A DNA stretch of 64,000 nucleotides, taken from positions 26,459-90,458 of the forward strand of contig JADCEL010000025.1 in assembly GCA_020250125.1 (NCBI GenBank). Reading direction: 5' to 3'. Below are positions 16,330 through 26,110 of the stretch, in pieces; positions within the stretch are counted from its first letter, which is position 1, and each line of letters begins with the position of its first letter. The DNA is from Rhodobacter sp. Lineage in GTDB: Bacteria > Pseudomonadota > Alphaproteobacteria > Rhodobacterales > Rhodobacteraceae. The notes under the pieces were generated by a model, which had not been told where the DNA came from, did no database searches, and saw nothing but the letters and a program-made list of their open reading frames with translations. The position numbers and the translations under genes are program-made.

Positions 16330-19020
16330 ATGACCGTAACCGTCGGACATGACAGCACGAAAACCCGCAAGACCCTGACCGCAGGCGGCCGGACCTTTGC
16401 CTATTATTCGATCCCCGCCGCCGAAGCCGCCGGACTGGGGGCCTTTGCCCGCCTGCCCGCCGCGCTGAAGGTGGTGCTGGAAAACATGCTGCGGTTCGAA
16501 GATGGCAAGACCGTGACGGTGAACGATATCCGCGCCTTTGCCGAATGGGGCGAAAAGGGCGGCCGCAACCCGCGCGAGATCGCCTATCGCCCGGCCCGTG
16601 TCCTGATGCAGGATTTCACCGGCGTTCCGGCCGTGGTCGACCTTGCGGCGATGCGCGACGGCATTCTGGGGCTGGGGGGGGATGCGCAGAAGATCAATCC
16701 GCTGAACCCGGTCGATCTGGTGATCGACCATTCGGTCATGATCGACGAATTCGGCACGCCGCGCGCCTTTCAGATGAACGTGGACCGCGAGTATGAGCGG
16801 AACATGGAACGCTATGCCTTCCTGAAATGGGGCCAGAAGGCGTTCAACAATTTCCGCGTGGTGCCGCCGGGCACCGGCATCTGCCACCAGGTCAACCTGG
16901 AATATCTGGCGCAGACCGTCTGGACCGACGCCGATCAGCACGGGCACCAGGTGGCCTATCCCGATACCCTGGTGGGCACCGACAGCCACACGACCATGGT
17001 CAACGGCCTGGCCGTTCTGGGCTGGGGCGTCGGCGGGATCGAGGCAGAGGCGGCAATGCTGGGCCAGCCGGTGTCGATGCTGATCCCGGAAGTGGTGGGT
17101 TTCCGGCTGACCGGGGCGATGCGTGAAGGTACCACGGCCACCGATCTGGTGCTGAAGGTCGTGCAGATGCTGCGCAAGAAAGGCGTGGTCGGCAAGTTCG
17201 TGGAATTCCACGGCGAAGGGCTGGACCGGCTGCCGCTGGCAGACCGGGCGACCATTGCCAACATGGCCCCCGAATACGGGGCCACCTGCGGCTTCTTCCC
17301 GATTGACGGCGAAACGCTGCGCTATCTGCGCCAGACAGGGCGGGATGAGGGGCGTATCGCGCTGGTCGAAGCCTATGCAAAGGCGAATGGCCTGTGGCGG
17401 GATGCGGGTTATGACCCGATCTACACCGACACCCTGCATCTGGATATGGCAGAGATTGTCCCGGCCATTTCCGGCCCCAAGCGCCCGCAGGATTTCCTGC
17501 CGCTGACCGAGGCAAAGGCATCCTTCGCGCGGGAAATGGAGGCCGGCTTCAAGCGCCCGGCGGGGGTTGAGGTGCCGGTGAAGGGCGAAAGCTACACCAT
17601 GTCATCGGGCAAGGTGGTGATCGCCTCGATCACCTCCTGCACCAATACCTCGAACCCCTATGTGATGATCGGGGCCGGGCTGGTTGCACGCAAGGCCCGC
17701 GCGCTGGGGCTGACGCGCAAGCCCTGGGTCAAAACCTCGCTCGCCCCCGGAAGCCAGGTGGTCAGCGAATATCTGAACGCCGCCGGGCTGCAGGAAGACC
17801 TTGATGCCCTTGGCTTCAACCTGGTGGGCTATGGCTGCACCACCTGCATCGGCAATTCCGGCCCGCTTCAGCCCGAAATTTCGGCGGCGATTGCCGAGGG
17901 CGATCTGGTGGCGGCTGCCGTGCTGTCGGGCAACCGCAATTTTGAGGGGCGGATCTCGCCCGATGTGCGCGCCAACTATCTGGCCTCGCCGCCGCTGGTG
18001 GTGGCCTATGCGCTGGCCGGCGACATGAACATCGACCTGACGACGGAACCCCTCGGCATGTCCAGCGACGGCAGGCCCGTCTTCCTCAGGGATATCTGGC
18101 CCACCAATCAGGAGATTGCCGAACTGGTGGACAGAACCGTCACTCGCGAGGCTTTCCTGAAGAAATACGCGGATGTCTTCAAGGGCGACGCGAAATGGCA
18201 GGCGGTGCAGACGACCGGGCGCGAAACCTATGACTGGCCGGCGGCATCCACCTATATCCAGAACCCGCCCTATTTCCGGGGCATGGCGCGTGACCCCGGC
18301 GTGATCCGCAACATCGAAGGCGCGCGGATTCTGGCGCTTCTGGGCGACATGATCACCACCGACCACATCAGCCCGGCAGGATCGTTCAAGGAAAAGACCC
18401 CGGCGGGCCGCTATCTGATTGACCGGCAGGTGCCGCTGCGCGAGTTCAACTCCTACGGCGCGCGGCGCGGCAACCATGAGGTGATGATGCGTGGCACCTT
18501 CGCCAACATCCGCATCCGCAACGAGATGCTGGACGGGGTCGAAGGCGGCTATACGCTGGGGCCGGACGGGCAGCAGACCTCGATCTTCGATGCCTCGATG
18601 GCCTGGCAGGCCGCCAGGGTGCCGCTGGTGATCTTTGGCGGCATCGAATATGGGGCAGGCTCCAGCCGCGACTGGGCGGCCAAGGGCACGGCGCTGCTGG
18701 GGGTCAAGGCGGTGATCGCCGAATCCTTCGAGCGGATCCACCGCTCCAACCTGGTGGGGATGGGGGTGATTCCGTTCGAGTTCACCGGGGGCGACACGCG
18801 CAGGACGCTGGGCCTGACAGGGGCAGAAACCGTGTCGATCAGCGGGCTGGAGGGCGATCTGAAACCGCTCAGCCTGGTGCCCTGCACCATCACCTCTGCG
18901 AACGGCAACCAGCGGACCATCCAGATCAGATGCCGGATCGATACCGAAATCGAGATCGAATATGTCGAACACGGCGGGGTGCTGCATTATGTGCTGCGCG
19001 ATCTGGCGAAGGCGTCTTGA
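16330..19020 (+). CDS. acnA: Aconitate hydratase A
   Basis: Interconverts citrate and isocitrate in the TCA cycle through a 4Fe-4S cluster. The 896 residues have the IRP/AcnA layout, with cluster ligands Cys437 (ITSCTNTSNP), Cys503 and Cys506 (YGCTTCIGNSG). The swivel domain carries IEYGAGSSRDWAAKG. The start at 16330 follows AGGAGGCAAGA and gives the expected N-terminus; upstream in-frame sequence is not conserved. Monocistronic, divergent from the DUF1223 gene. Confidence 0.97.
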   Translation: MTVTVGHDSTKTRKTLTAGGRTFAYYSIPAAEAAGLGAFARLPAALKVVLENMLRFEDGKTVTVNDIRAFAEWGEKGGRNPREIAYRPARVLMQDFTGVPAVVDLAAMRDGILGLGGDAQKINPLNPVDLVIDHSVMIDEFGTPRAFQMNVDREYERNMERYAFLKWGQKAFNNFRVVPPGTGICHQVNLEYLAQTVWTDADQHGHQVAYPDTLVGTDSHTTMVNGLAVLGWGVGGIEAEAAMLGQPVSMLIPEVVGFRLTGAMREGTTATDLVLKVVQMLRKKGVVGKFVEFHGEGLDRLPLADRATIANMAPEYGATCGFFPIDGETLRYLRQTGRDEGRIALVEAYAKANGLWRDAGYDPIYTDTLHLDMAEIVPAISGPKRPQDFLPLTEAKASFAREMEAGFKRPAGVEVPVKGESYTMSSGKVVIASITSCTNTSNPYVMIGAGLVARKARALGLTRKPWVKTSLAPGSQVVSEYLNAAGLQEDLDALGFNLVGYGCTTCIGNSGPLQPEISAAIAEGDLVAAAVLSGNRNFEGRISPDVRANYLASPPLVVAYALAGDMNIDLTTEPLGMSSDGRPVFLRDIWPTNQEIAELVDRTVTREAFLKKYADVFKGDAKWQAVQTTGRETYDWPAASTYIQNPPYFRGMARDPGVIRNIEGARILALLGDMITTDHISPAGSFKEKTPAGRYLIDRQVPLREFNSYGARRGNHEVMMRGTFANIRIRNEMLDGVEGGYTLGPDGQQTSIFDASMAWQAARVPLVIFGGIEYGAGSSRDWAAKGTALLGVKAVIAESFERIHRSNLVGMGVIPFEFTGGDTRRTLGLTGAETVSISGLEGDLKPLSLVPCTITSANGNQRTIQIRCRIDTEIEIEYVEHGGVLHYVLRDLAKAS

Positions 19021-19123
19021 GGCGGGTGCCGGAAAAGGGCCGGCCGCAGGGGCTGGCTGACCGAAAGGCGGGAAACTCTTCTGCCTGCGCGCCCGCCGCT
19101 GCGAAGGCAGGGGCCATATCGTA

Positions 19124-19705
19124 TCACAAGCCCTGTTGTCGGGGTGGTTGGCGCCACTCGTTGCCCTGTTCCATCCATGTGTTGAATTGATCGCGCCAGG
19201 CCTGAATATCCTTTCGTGGCAACGGGTTTCTGGGATCTTGGCTGATGGAATAGGCCATGCCCTCGATGTACCATCGCGGCAACAGGCTGGCCTGGACGAG
19301 ACCGAACTGCTCGACCTGCCAATGATGGATCAGCTCGTGACGCAGGATGTAGTCTTGCCACCATTTATCGTTGATGAGCAGGGTATCGAGACCCCAGAAA
19401 TACAGGGCAGCCACAGCTGGATTTCCGAAACGGGCAAAGCAGTCTTCCGAGCTGCAAAACAGAACACGCGGTGGTTGATCAATGGGGCCTACATTTGCGG
19501 CAACAAAAATTAAAGCCTCGTCCCTGAGCCGGGTCGCCTCGGCGACGGTGGAGGTATCCTCGACGCACAGGTCAGTGGTGATGCAGGTCAGGCCGAAGGT
19601 TTCAGGAGTGAGGACGCGCAGTGGCTTGTAAAAAGCACAGGCTGCGAGAAACAGCGCTATGGCGGACATCGCGCAAACCAGAAGAGCTTTTCTAAGTCGT
19701 GTCAT
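19124..19705 (-). CDS. Predicted lipoprotein with HExxH zinc-peptidase motif
   Basis: 193 residues. Residues 1-23 look like a lipoprotein signal ending in the lipobox LAAC with Cys23. The HExxH zinc motif is at 123-127 (LRHELIHHWQ), and Glu148 in WYIEGMAYS is 21 residues later, as expected for the third ligand of gluzincin peptidases. Two further cysteine pairs (41/47 and 84/89) could form disulfides outside the cytoplasm. I do not recognise the family. Sampled rows are 52-58% GC, well below the neighbours, suggesting transfer. Convergent with acnA. Confidence 0.7.
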   Translation of the reverse strand: MTRLRKALLVCAMSAIALFLAACAFYKPLRVLTPETFGLTCITTDLCVEDTSTVAEATRLRDEALIFVAANVGPIDQPPRVLFCSSEDCFARFGNPAVAALYFWGLDTLLINDKWWQDYILRHELIHHWQVEQFGLVQASLLPRWYIEGMAYSISQDPRNPLPRKDIQAWRDQFNTWMEQGNEWRQPPRQQGL

Positions 19706-19782
19706 AAGATGTGCCTGTGCCGATAGACGATGTCTGCGACGGTGTTTTTCGAAATGCCACTGGCAGATCGTCCGGGCGGCCC

Positions 19783-20196
19783 TCACCCCCCGCAGTCCAG
19801 CGGCACACCGGCGTCAGGGCCACTGACGGGCCACAGCGTGAAAACCGCCCCGTCTTCAGCGCGGCAGGTCAGCAGGGGGCGGTTGTAGCCGTTGTTATGG
19901 AACAGACACTCAACCGGGACCATGCCCATGCTGCCGGTCATCAGGTTCTCCAGCTCGAACGCCGGGCCGAAGTCCATCAGCATGTCCGGACCCGCACAGC
20001 TTTCGATCACCACGGCCTGCCCCTGCGGCGTGATCGTCACCCGGTCATCGAGCAGGGCCGGATCGGTGCCCCCCGCCCGCCCGACACGCTCGAAGGTTCC
20101 GGCAAAGTAATGCGGCCCCGGCGTGCCGGGCTTGGCCAATGGGGCTGTGGCCGGCAGACAGGCCGCAAAGACCACGACAGCCGCAGAAGCCCGCAT
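19783..20196 (-). CDS. Secreted hypothetical protein at the end of the ccm operon
   Basis: 137 residues with a signal peptide (about 1-21, AAVVVFAACLPATAPLAKP) and three or four cysteines in the mature part. No family recognised. Its start overlaps the ccmG stop as TGATG, so it is translated from the same message as ccmABCDG. Location implies a periplasmic protein, but sequence gives no role in haem handling. Confidence 0.7.
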   Translation of the reverse strand: MRASAAVVVFAACLPATAPLAKPGTPGPHYFAGTFERVGRAGGTDPALLDDRVTITPQGQAVVIESCAGPDMLMDFGPAFELENLMTGSMGMVPVECLFHNNGYNRPLLTCRAEDGAVFTLWPVSGPDAGVPLDCGG

Positions 20197-20732
20197 CAGC
20201 CGCCCGCCGCTGCTGCTGCAAGGGCCGGGCGAATCCGCTCTTCCAGAATACCCGCCGTGATTGGTCCGGCGTGGCGCAGGATGACCTTGCCGTCACCATC
20301 GATCACAAAGGTTTCCGGCACGCCATACAGCCCCCAGTCCAGCCCCATGCGGCCGCTGTCATCGGCCCCGATGGCGGCGTAGGGGTTGCCCAGTTCCTCC
20401 AGAAACTGCAGGGCTGCCTCGGGCCTGTCCTTGTAGTTGACCCCCAGGATCGTCACGCCTTCTGCCGCGAGGGCCTTCAGCACCGGATGCTCTGCGCGGC
20501 AGGGCGCGCACCAGCTGGCCCAGAAGTTCACCAGCTTCACGCCCGGTTCACGCAGCATGGCATCGCCAAGCGCAGGCCCGGTGCCCAGGGCCGCGACCTG
20601 CACGGCAGGCGCCCCGCGCCCTTCGATGGCAGAGGGCAACTGATCCGGATCGCTGCGCTGCATCCCGACGAAGAACAAGACGGCAAGTCCGGCGAAGATC
20701 AGCGGGGGGGCCAGCATCAGGGGTCTAACCAT
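20196..20732 (-). CDS. ccmG: Thiol:disulfide interchange protein CcmG/DsbE
   Basis: Membrane-anchored periplasmic thioredoxin that keeps apocytochrome c cysteines reduced for haem attachment. 178 residues: an N-terminal helix (about 6-24), then a thioredoxin fold with the active site Cys75-x2-Cys78 in FWASWCAPCRAEHP, the family-specific GVNYKD, and the cis-proline segment YGVPETFVIDGDG. The start at 20732 is the first methionine before the membrane anchor. It follows ccmD and is coupled to the downstream secreted gene. Confidence 0.94.
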   Translation of the reverse strand: MVRPLMLAPPLIFAGLAVLFFVGMQRSDPDQLPSAIEGRGAPAVQVAALGTGPALGDAMLREPGVKLVNFWASWCAPCRAEHPVLKALAAEGVTILGVNYKDRPEAALQFLEELGNPYAAIGADDSGRMGLDWGLYGVPETFVIDGDGKVILRHAGPITAGILEERIRPALAAAAAGG

Positions 20733-20883
20733 GGGTCGTTCCCTGACGGGCCTCCACCTCGCGCAAAGCGCGACGCATCCGGGCGCTGCGCCACAGGCTG
20801 ACACCTACCAGGACGGCCAGAAGAAAGACCGTCGCCCCATAGGACCCCAGCACGGCCACAGCGTATTTGCCAAGATCGGGCAT
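20725..20883 (-). CDS. ccmD: Haem exporter protein CcmD
   Basis: 52-residue single-pass membrane protein that helps CcmE release from the CcmABC complex. The sequence opens MPDLGKYAVAVLGSYGATV, one hydrophobic helix (about 8-31) is followed by the basic tail RSARMRRALREVEAR. Size, composition and position between ccmC and ccmG identify it. Its start overlaps the ccmC stop as TGATG, and its end overlaps the ccmG start by 8 bases. Confidence 0.88.
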   Translation of the reverse strand: MPDLGKYAVAVLGSYGATVFLLAVLVGVSLWRSARMRRALREVEARQGTTHG

Positions 20884-21611
20884 CAGGCCATCCTTTCCCG
20901 CGCCAGAAGCGATTGCAGGCGGCGGGCGCGAATCTCGGTCCGGGTGCGCAGCAGCACCAGGGTGACAAACAGCAGCACAAACCCCGCGATACAGACCAGC
21001 AGCGGCAGGTAAAACACGTCTGCGACATTCTCTTCCTTGTCAAGCGACAGCGAGGCACCCTGATGCAGCCCCTGATTCCAGAAATTCACCGCATAGCGCG
21101 ACAGCACCGCAAAAACCGAGCCGACAATGCACAGCACGCTGGTCAGGTCCGCCGCCGTGTCGGGGTCTTCCACCGCCGACCACAGCGCGATGTAGCCCAG
21201 ATAGAACAGGGTCAGGATCAGGAAGGAGGTCAGCCTTGGGTCCCAGGCCCACCAGGTGCCCCACATCGGCTGCCCCCAAAGCGCACCGGTGACCAGCGCG
21301 ATCACGGTCATCGTCAGCCCGACCGGGCCTGCCGCCTTTGCCGCCAGCGCCGACACATGATGACGCCGGATCAGCCAGATCAGCGAGGTGACCAGCATCA
21401 TGATCCAGCCATTGATCGCCATCATGGCGGCGGGCACATGAAGATAGATGATCTTCACGGTGGACCCCTGGCGGAAGTCATCCGGCGTAAAGAAAAAGCC
21501 CCAGATGCCGCCCGCCGTCAGGCACAGGACGGACAGCCCCGCCAGCCAGGGAAGCAGACGGGCAGAGGTCTGCATGAACCGCCTTGGATTTGCGTATTCC
21601 CAGAATGACAT
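20883..21611 (-). CDS. ccmC: Haem exporter subunit CcmC
   Basis: Inner membrane protein that presents haem to CcmE. 242 residues, six transmembrane helices, and the tryptophan-rich periplasmic haem-handling motif WGTWWAWDPRLTS. Two conserved histidines flank it (IYLHVPAAMM and NFWNQGLHQG). It ends with an overlap to ccmD. Confidence 0.96.
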   Translation of the reverse strand: MSFWEYANPRRFMQTSARLLPWLAGLSVLCLTAGGIWGFFFTPDDFRQGSTVKIIYLHVPAAMMAINGWIMMLVTSLIWLIRRHHVSALAAKAAGPVGLTMTVIALVTGALWGQPMWGTWWAWDPRLTSFLILTLFYLGYIALWSAVEDPDTAADLTSVLCIVGSVFAVLSRYAVNFWNQGLHQGASLSLDKEENVADVFYLPLLVCIAGFVLLFVTLVLLRTRTEIRARRLQSLLARERMA

Positions 21612-21663
21612 GCGGGTCAGCTAGGCTCCCTTCGGATTATGCTTACGTGTTAACATGGATGTC

Positions 21664-22320
21664 TCACCGCAGATTGACGCGGATTGCCGCAGCCGCGGCA
21701 AAGGGCAGCAGGGCCGCCGCCCCGGCGGTGATGCCGGCCAGCAGCAGCAAAGCCGTTGGCGCGCCCTGCCCGTCCACGCCGCGCCGCACCGCTTCGGCAC
21801 CATAGATCAGGGTGGGCACGTAAAGCGGCAGCACCAGCAGCGACAAAAGCAGCCCGCCCCGCTTCAAACCCACCGTCAGCGCCGCACCAAAGGCCCCGAT
21901 CAAGGACAGGGCCGGCGTTCCCAGCGCCAGCGACAGCACCAGCCAGACATAGCCCGGGCCGGGCAGGTTCAATAGCACGCCCAGCACCGGCGACAGCAGG
22001 GTCAGCGGCAGGCCCGTCACCAGCCAATGCGCCAGCGCCTTGACCGCAACCACCCCTTCCAGCGGAATGGGCGCAATGGCCAGAAGGTCCATCGACCCGT
22101 CTTCGAAATCCAGCGCGAAAATCCGGTCCAGCGACAAAAGGCAGGCCAGCAGGGCCCCGACCCACAGGATGCCGGGCGCAATCCGCGCCAGCAGGGCGGG
22201 TTCCGGCCCGACCCCCAGCGGCACCAGCACCGCCACCAGCAGAAAGAACGCCAGCCCAAGGCCGAAACCACCCCCGGCCCGCGTGGCCAGGCGCAAATCG
22301 CGCAGCAGCAGGGCGGTCAT
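21664..22320 (-). CDS. ccmB: Haem exporter subunit CcmB
   Basis: 218-residue ABC permease of the cytochrome c maturation system, with six predicted helices. The segment [17 protein letters not shown] in the first cytoplasmic loop is characteristic of CcmB. The start overlaps the ccmA stop by four bases (ATGA), which couples their translation. Confidence 0.95.
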   Translation of the reverse strand: MTALLLRDLRLATRAGGGFGLGLAFFLLVAVLVPLGVGPEPALLARIAPGILWVGALLACLLSLDRIFALDFEDGSMDLLAIAPIPLEGVVAVKALAHWLVTGLPLTLLSPVLGVLLNLPGPGYVWLVLSLALGTPALSLIGAFGAALTVGLKRGGLLLSLLVLPLYVPTLIYGAEAVRRGVDGQGAPTALLLLAGITAGAAALLPFAAAAAIRVNLR

Positions 22321-22937
22321 GCAAAGACCTCGTCAAAGACGCCGCCAAGGCTGCGGCTTTGCGCCCGGAACCCGGTCAGGTCCAGCACGCCGGCCTCGTC
22401 CAGCCCCAGATCGACATGGGTGGCGATCAGGGCCGCCCCGCCTTTTGCCAGATGCCCGCGCAGCACTTGCCCAAACAGGGCGACCGAAGCGGCGTCCAGC
22501 GAAACGGTCGGCTCATCCAGCAGCCAGACCGGCCGCCCCGTGACAAGCAGGCGCGCCAGGCCCAGGCGGCGTTTCTGCCCGGCGGACAGGTGCTGTGCCG
22601 GCCGGTCCTGCAGCCCGGTCAGGTTCAGCGCCGTCAGGGCGTCCTCCACGCCCCCCTGACCGTGGATTGCGGCCCAGAAGGCCAGGTTTTCCCGCGTGGT
22701 CAGGGCCGCCTTCAGCCCGTCGGCGTGGGCGGCATAGGTCAGGCTTTCCGGGGCAGCCAGGACGCGGCCCGACACCGCAGGCTGCAAGCCTGCGACCGTG
22801 CGCAGCAGGGTGGTCTTGCCGATGCCGTTCGGGCCGCGCAGAACCAGGGCGCGCCCCGCCGGCAGCGTCAGGCTGACGCCCGCCAGCACGGTGACCCCGC
22901 CCCGCGCGCAGGCCAGATCGGTGACGGTCAGCTCCAC
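22317..22937 (-). CDS. ccmA: Haem exporter ATPase CcmA
   Basis: 206-residue ATPase that powers release of holo-CcmE. Walker A is GPNGIGKTT (about 35-43), the signature is [15 protein letters not shown], and Walker B is [12 protein letters not shown]. First gene of the ccmABCDG run. The rest of the pathway (ccmE, ccmF, ccmH) is not in this window; ccmI is at 44.8 kb. Confidence 0.95.
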   Translation of the reverse strand: MELTVTDLACARGGVTVLAGVSLTLPAGRALVLRGPNGIGKTTLLRTVAGLQPAVSGRVLAAPESLTYAAHADGLKAALTTRENLAFWAAIHGQGGVEDALTALNLTGLQDRPAQHLSAGQKRRLGLARLLVTGRPVWLLDEPTVSLDAASVALFGQVLRGHLAKGGAALIATHVDLGLDEAGVLDLTGFRAQSRSLGGVFDEVFA

Positions 22938-23062
22938 AACGCACCCCGATCAGCCGACGGGGCAACGGGAACGGGGCAGGCGATGATGCGGCGGGTCATG
23001 CGAAACGGATGCCTTCATTGTGCCCGGCCTGCCCCGGCGGAAAGCCGGGCGCAGGCAAGGGG

Positions 23063-23416
23063 TCAGACCGGCAAAAGCGCCACGGCAATCAGGCGGCCTT
23101 CGGACAGAAGCACGTTATAGGTGCGGCACGCCGCAGGGGAATTCATCACCTCAACCCCGATCCCGGCCTCTTCCAGGGTGCGGCGGAAACCGGCCGGAAG
23201 ATGGGCAATCTCGGCCCCGGTGCCGACAAACAGCACGTCAATCCTGTCGGCCAGCGCCAGAGGCGTTGCCGCATCGTCAAGCCCGCCCCAGCCCTGCGAC
23301 GACCGGGGCGAAACCAGCACCGCCCCCTGCATCACCCGCCCGCCGACCCGGAAGAACCCCGGCCCATAGCCGTCAATCGGCCGGGCTTCGGAATAGGTGA
23401 TTTCGGTCAGGCGCAT
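23063..23416 (-). CDS. MTH938/NDUFAF3-like domain protein
   Basis: 117 residues matching the MTH938-like (DUF498) fold: an opening Y..ARPIDGYGPGFFRVGG, central DVLFVGTGAEIAHLP, and a closing VEVMNSPAACRTYNVLLSEGR with the conserved Ala-x-Thr-Tyr-Asn. The family includes mitochondrial complex I assembly factors. Gene order secF - this gene - ccmA is common in Rhodobacterales; a direct partner is not established. Confidence 0.9.
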   Translation of the reverse strand: MRLTEITYSEARPIDGYGPGFFRVGGRVMQGAVLVSPRSSQGWGGLDDAATPLALADRIDVLFVGTGAEIAHLPAGFRRTLEEAGIGVEVMNSPAACRTYNVLLSEGRLIAVALLPV

Positions 23417-23433
23417 CAGCCCCCCCCTGCGGT

Positions 23434-24405
23434 TCAGGCATCGATCCCGGCAAACTGGTTGCCCTTGTCCGACTTTGGCTTGTCGCTGCGGTCAAGGCCG
23501 ATCATCAGCACGATGTTCTTGGCGACATAGACCGAGGAATAGGTGCCCAGCAGAACACCCATGAAGATGGCAAAGCTGAAGCCGCGGATCACGTCCCCGC
23601 CGAAAACCATCATCGATCCCACCGCGATCAGCGTGGTGATCGATGTCATCAGCGTGCGGCTGAGTGTCTCGTTCACCGACAGGTTCATCACGTCGCGCAG
23701 CGGCATGGTCTTGTACTTCACCAGGTTCTCGCGCAGCCGGTCGAACACCACGACCGTATCGTTGATCGAATATCCCAGGATGGTCAGAAGGGCCGCGATG
23801 ATCGTCAGGTCGAACTTCAATTGAAACACTGCAAAGATGCCGATGGTGATGAAGACGTCATGCAGCAGCGCCAGTACGCCGCCCAGGGCGAACTGCCATT
23901 CAAAGCGCAGCCAGATATACACCAGTATCCCGACACTGGTGATCGCCACCGCAAGGATCGAAGACCACACCAACTCGCCCGAAACCTTCGGGCCAACCGA
24001 TTCGACAGAGGTAAAGGTGATCGCCGGATCGACCGCGACCAGCGCATCTTCCACCTGCTGGATCACCTCGGGTGTCACCGACTGGGTATTGTCCAGCGCC
24101 GATATCCGGATCATCGCCACGTGCTGGTCGGGCGCAAAGCCGGGGTCGAACACCTCGGTTATGGATACATCGCCAAGCGGCAGCGGTGCCAAAGCCCCGC
24201 GATAGACCCCGATGTCGACGGGCGTTGAGGATTCGGTGCGGATCGTGGTGCCGCCCTTGAAGTCGATGCCATAATTCAACCCCATCACGCCCCAGGCCAG
24301 AAAGGCCACCAGCATCAGGGCGACCGACCCGCCGAAGGTCAGCCACTGATAGCGGAAAAAATCGATGTTGGTCTTTTCAGGGGCAAGCCGCAGACGCCAT
24401 GCCAT
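23434..24405 (-). CDS. secF: Protein translocase subunit SecF
   Basis: 323-residue RND-type membrane protein that, with SecD, uses the proton gradient to pull secreted proteins across the membrane. The first helix and periplasmic loop contain LNYGIDFKGGTTIRTE, the diagnostic SecF motif. Five more helices follow, with INDTVVVFDRLREN in TM4-TM5. It starts 12 bases after secD. Confidence 0.96.
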   Translation of the reverse strand: MAWRLRLAPEKTNIDFFRYQWLTFGGSVALMLVAFLAWGVMGLNYGIDFKGGTTIRTESSTPVDIGVYRGALAPLPLGDVSITEVFDPGFAPDQHVAMIRISALDNTQSVTPEVIQQVEDALVAVDPAITFTSVESVGPKVSGELVWSSILAVAITSVGILVYIWLRFEWQFALGGVLALLHDVFITIGIFAVFQLKFDLTIIAALLTILGYSINDTVVVFDRLRENLVKYKTMPLRDVMNLSVNETLSRTLMTSITTLIAVGSMMVFGGDVIRGFSFAIFMGVLLGTYSSVYVAKNIVLMIGLDRSDKPKSDKGNQFAGIDA

Positions 24406-24416
24406 ATCCGTCTTCC

Positions 24417-26078
24417 TTAAACCGTGATGGTCCTGGGACGGCGCCAGCCGTACCAGAGTGCGATCAGCTGCTTGGTTACAAGCAGCGCCGTGAAGACCGA
24501 GGTGATAATCCCAAGGGCCAGGGTCACGGCAAATCCGCGCACCGGACCCGCGCCGAAATAGAACAGAACGGCGGCGGTGATCAATGTGGTCAGGTTGGCA
24601 TCGACAATGGCGGACATTGCCCGTTCATAGCCGATCTCGATGGCGCGCACCGGGTTCTTCTGGCCGCGCAACTCCTCACGGATCCGCTCGAAGACCAGAA
24701 CGTTGGCATCCACCGCCATGCCGATGGTCAGCACGATGCCGGCGATGCCGGGCAGGGTCAGCGTGCCGCCGATCATCGACAGCGCCCCGAACAGCAGGCC
24801 CATGTTGATGGCCAGCGCGATATTGGCAAACAGGCCGAACAGGCCGTAGCTGGCGAACATGAACAGCGACACGGCAATCATCGCGATGATGGCGGCGACC
24901 CGGCCCGCATCGATGCTGTCCTGGCCCAGTTCCGGGCCGATGGTGCGTTCCTCCAGAAAGATCAGCTCTGCCGGCAATGCCCCGGCGCGCAACAGCACGG
25001 CCAGATCAGTGCTTTCCTCGATGGTGAAACTGCCGGTGATGATGCCCGATCCGCCCGGAATCGCCGACTGGATCACGGGGGCGGAAATCACCTCGTCATC
25101 CAGAACGATGGCGAAGGGCTGCCCGATGTTGGCCGCCGTGTAATCGCCGAACTGCCGCGCGCCCGAGGGGTTGAAGCGAAAGTTCACGGCAGGCCGGCCG
25201 TTCTGATCAAAGGCGGGCTGGGCATCGACCAGGTCTTCGCCGGACACCACCGGGGTCTGTTCGATGATATAGAACATGCCCGGCTCGTCGGCCGCTGGAA
25301 GCAGCACGTTGCGCGCGCCGGGATCGGCGTTTTGATCCGCCGTGCGCCCGCGCACCGGGTTGAAGGTCAGCCGCGCCGTGGTGCCGATCAGCGCCTTCAG
25401 TTCCGCCGCCGATCCGATGCCGGGAACCTGGATCAGGATGCGGTCGGTGCCCTGGCGCTGGATCGTCGGTTCGCGGGTGCCCACCTCGTCCACGCGGCGG
25501 CGGATGATTTCCAGCGACTGCTGGATGGTGCGGCTGTCGGTTGCGGCCCGCTCCGCCTCGGACAGTTGCACGGTGATGATGTCGCCCGCCCCCGCCACCT
25601 CGATATCGGTCTGGCCGACGCCGGTCAGCGTCACCACCGGCTGGGCCAGGGCGCGCACCAGTTCAACCGCCCTGGCCATATTGGCCGGATTGCCGATCTT
25701 GACCTTCAGCACACCGGGTTCGGACGGCTCGCGACGGACATTGCCCACCGCATCGCGTTCACTGCGCAGGGCATCGCGCACATCGGGCCACAGGCCATCG
25801 ATGCGGTCCTTGTAGACATCCGCCACCTGCACTTCTGCCAGCAGATGCGCGCCACCGCGCAGATCAAGGCCCAGGTTCACCAGACCCGAGGGCAGCCAGT
25901 TGGGCCACTGTGCAATCGCCGCGTCCTGATCCGGGGTTGCCGCCCCGGCCAGTTCAACCGCGCGCAGCGCGTCATTGTGCTGCTCGACCCTGGTGTAGAA
26001 CAGGTTCGGCAGCGCAAAAAGCAGACCTGCGGCGCAGATGCCCCAGATCAGGATGGTCTTCCACAGCGGCGTTTGCAT
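24417..26078 (-). CDS. secD: Protein translocase subunit SecD
   Basis: 553 residues. TM1 (about 7-27) leads into the periplasmic P1 domain, with the signature LGLDLRGGAHLLAEV. The C-terminal half has five helices and the block GMAVDANVLVFERIREEL, the D-x-N-V site implicated in proton coupling. Placed between yajC and secF in the standard order. Confidence 0.97.
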   Translation of the reverse strand: MQTPLWKTILIWGICAAGLLFALPNLFYTRVEQHNDALRAVELAGAATPDQDAAIAQWPNWLPSGLVNLGLDLRGGAHLLAEVQVADVYKDRIDGLWPDVRDALRSERDAVGNVRREPSEPGVLKVKIGNPANMARAVELVRALAQPVVTLTGVGQTDIEVAGAGDIITVQLSEAERAATDSRTIQQSLEIIRRRVDEVGTREPTIQRQGTDRILIQVPGIGSAAELKALIGTTARLTFNPVRGRTADQNADPGARNVLLPAADEPGMFYIIEQTPVVSGEDLVDAQPAFDQNGRPAVNFRFNPSGARQFGDYTAANIGQPFAIVLDDEVISAPVIQSAIPGGSGIITGSFTIEESTDLAVLLRAGALPAELIFLEERTIGPELGQDSIDAGRVAAIIAMIAVSLFMFASYGLFGLFANIALAINMGLLFGALSMIGGTLTLPGIAGIVLTIGMAVDANVLVFERIREELRGQKNPVRAIEIGYERAMSAIVDANLTTLITAAVLFYFGAGPVRGFAVTLALGIITSVFTALLVTKQLIALWYGWRRPRTITV

Positions 26079-26110
26079 CGGGCAGGTCCGGGGTCAGGGA
26101 TCGCGGAAGA

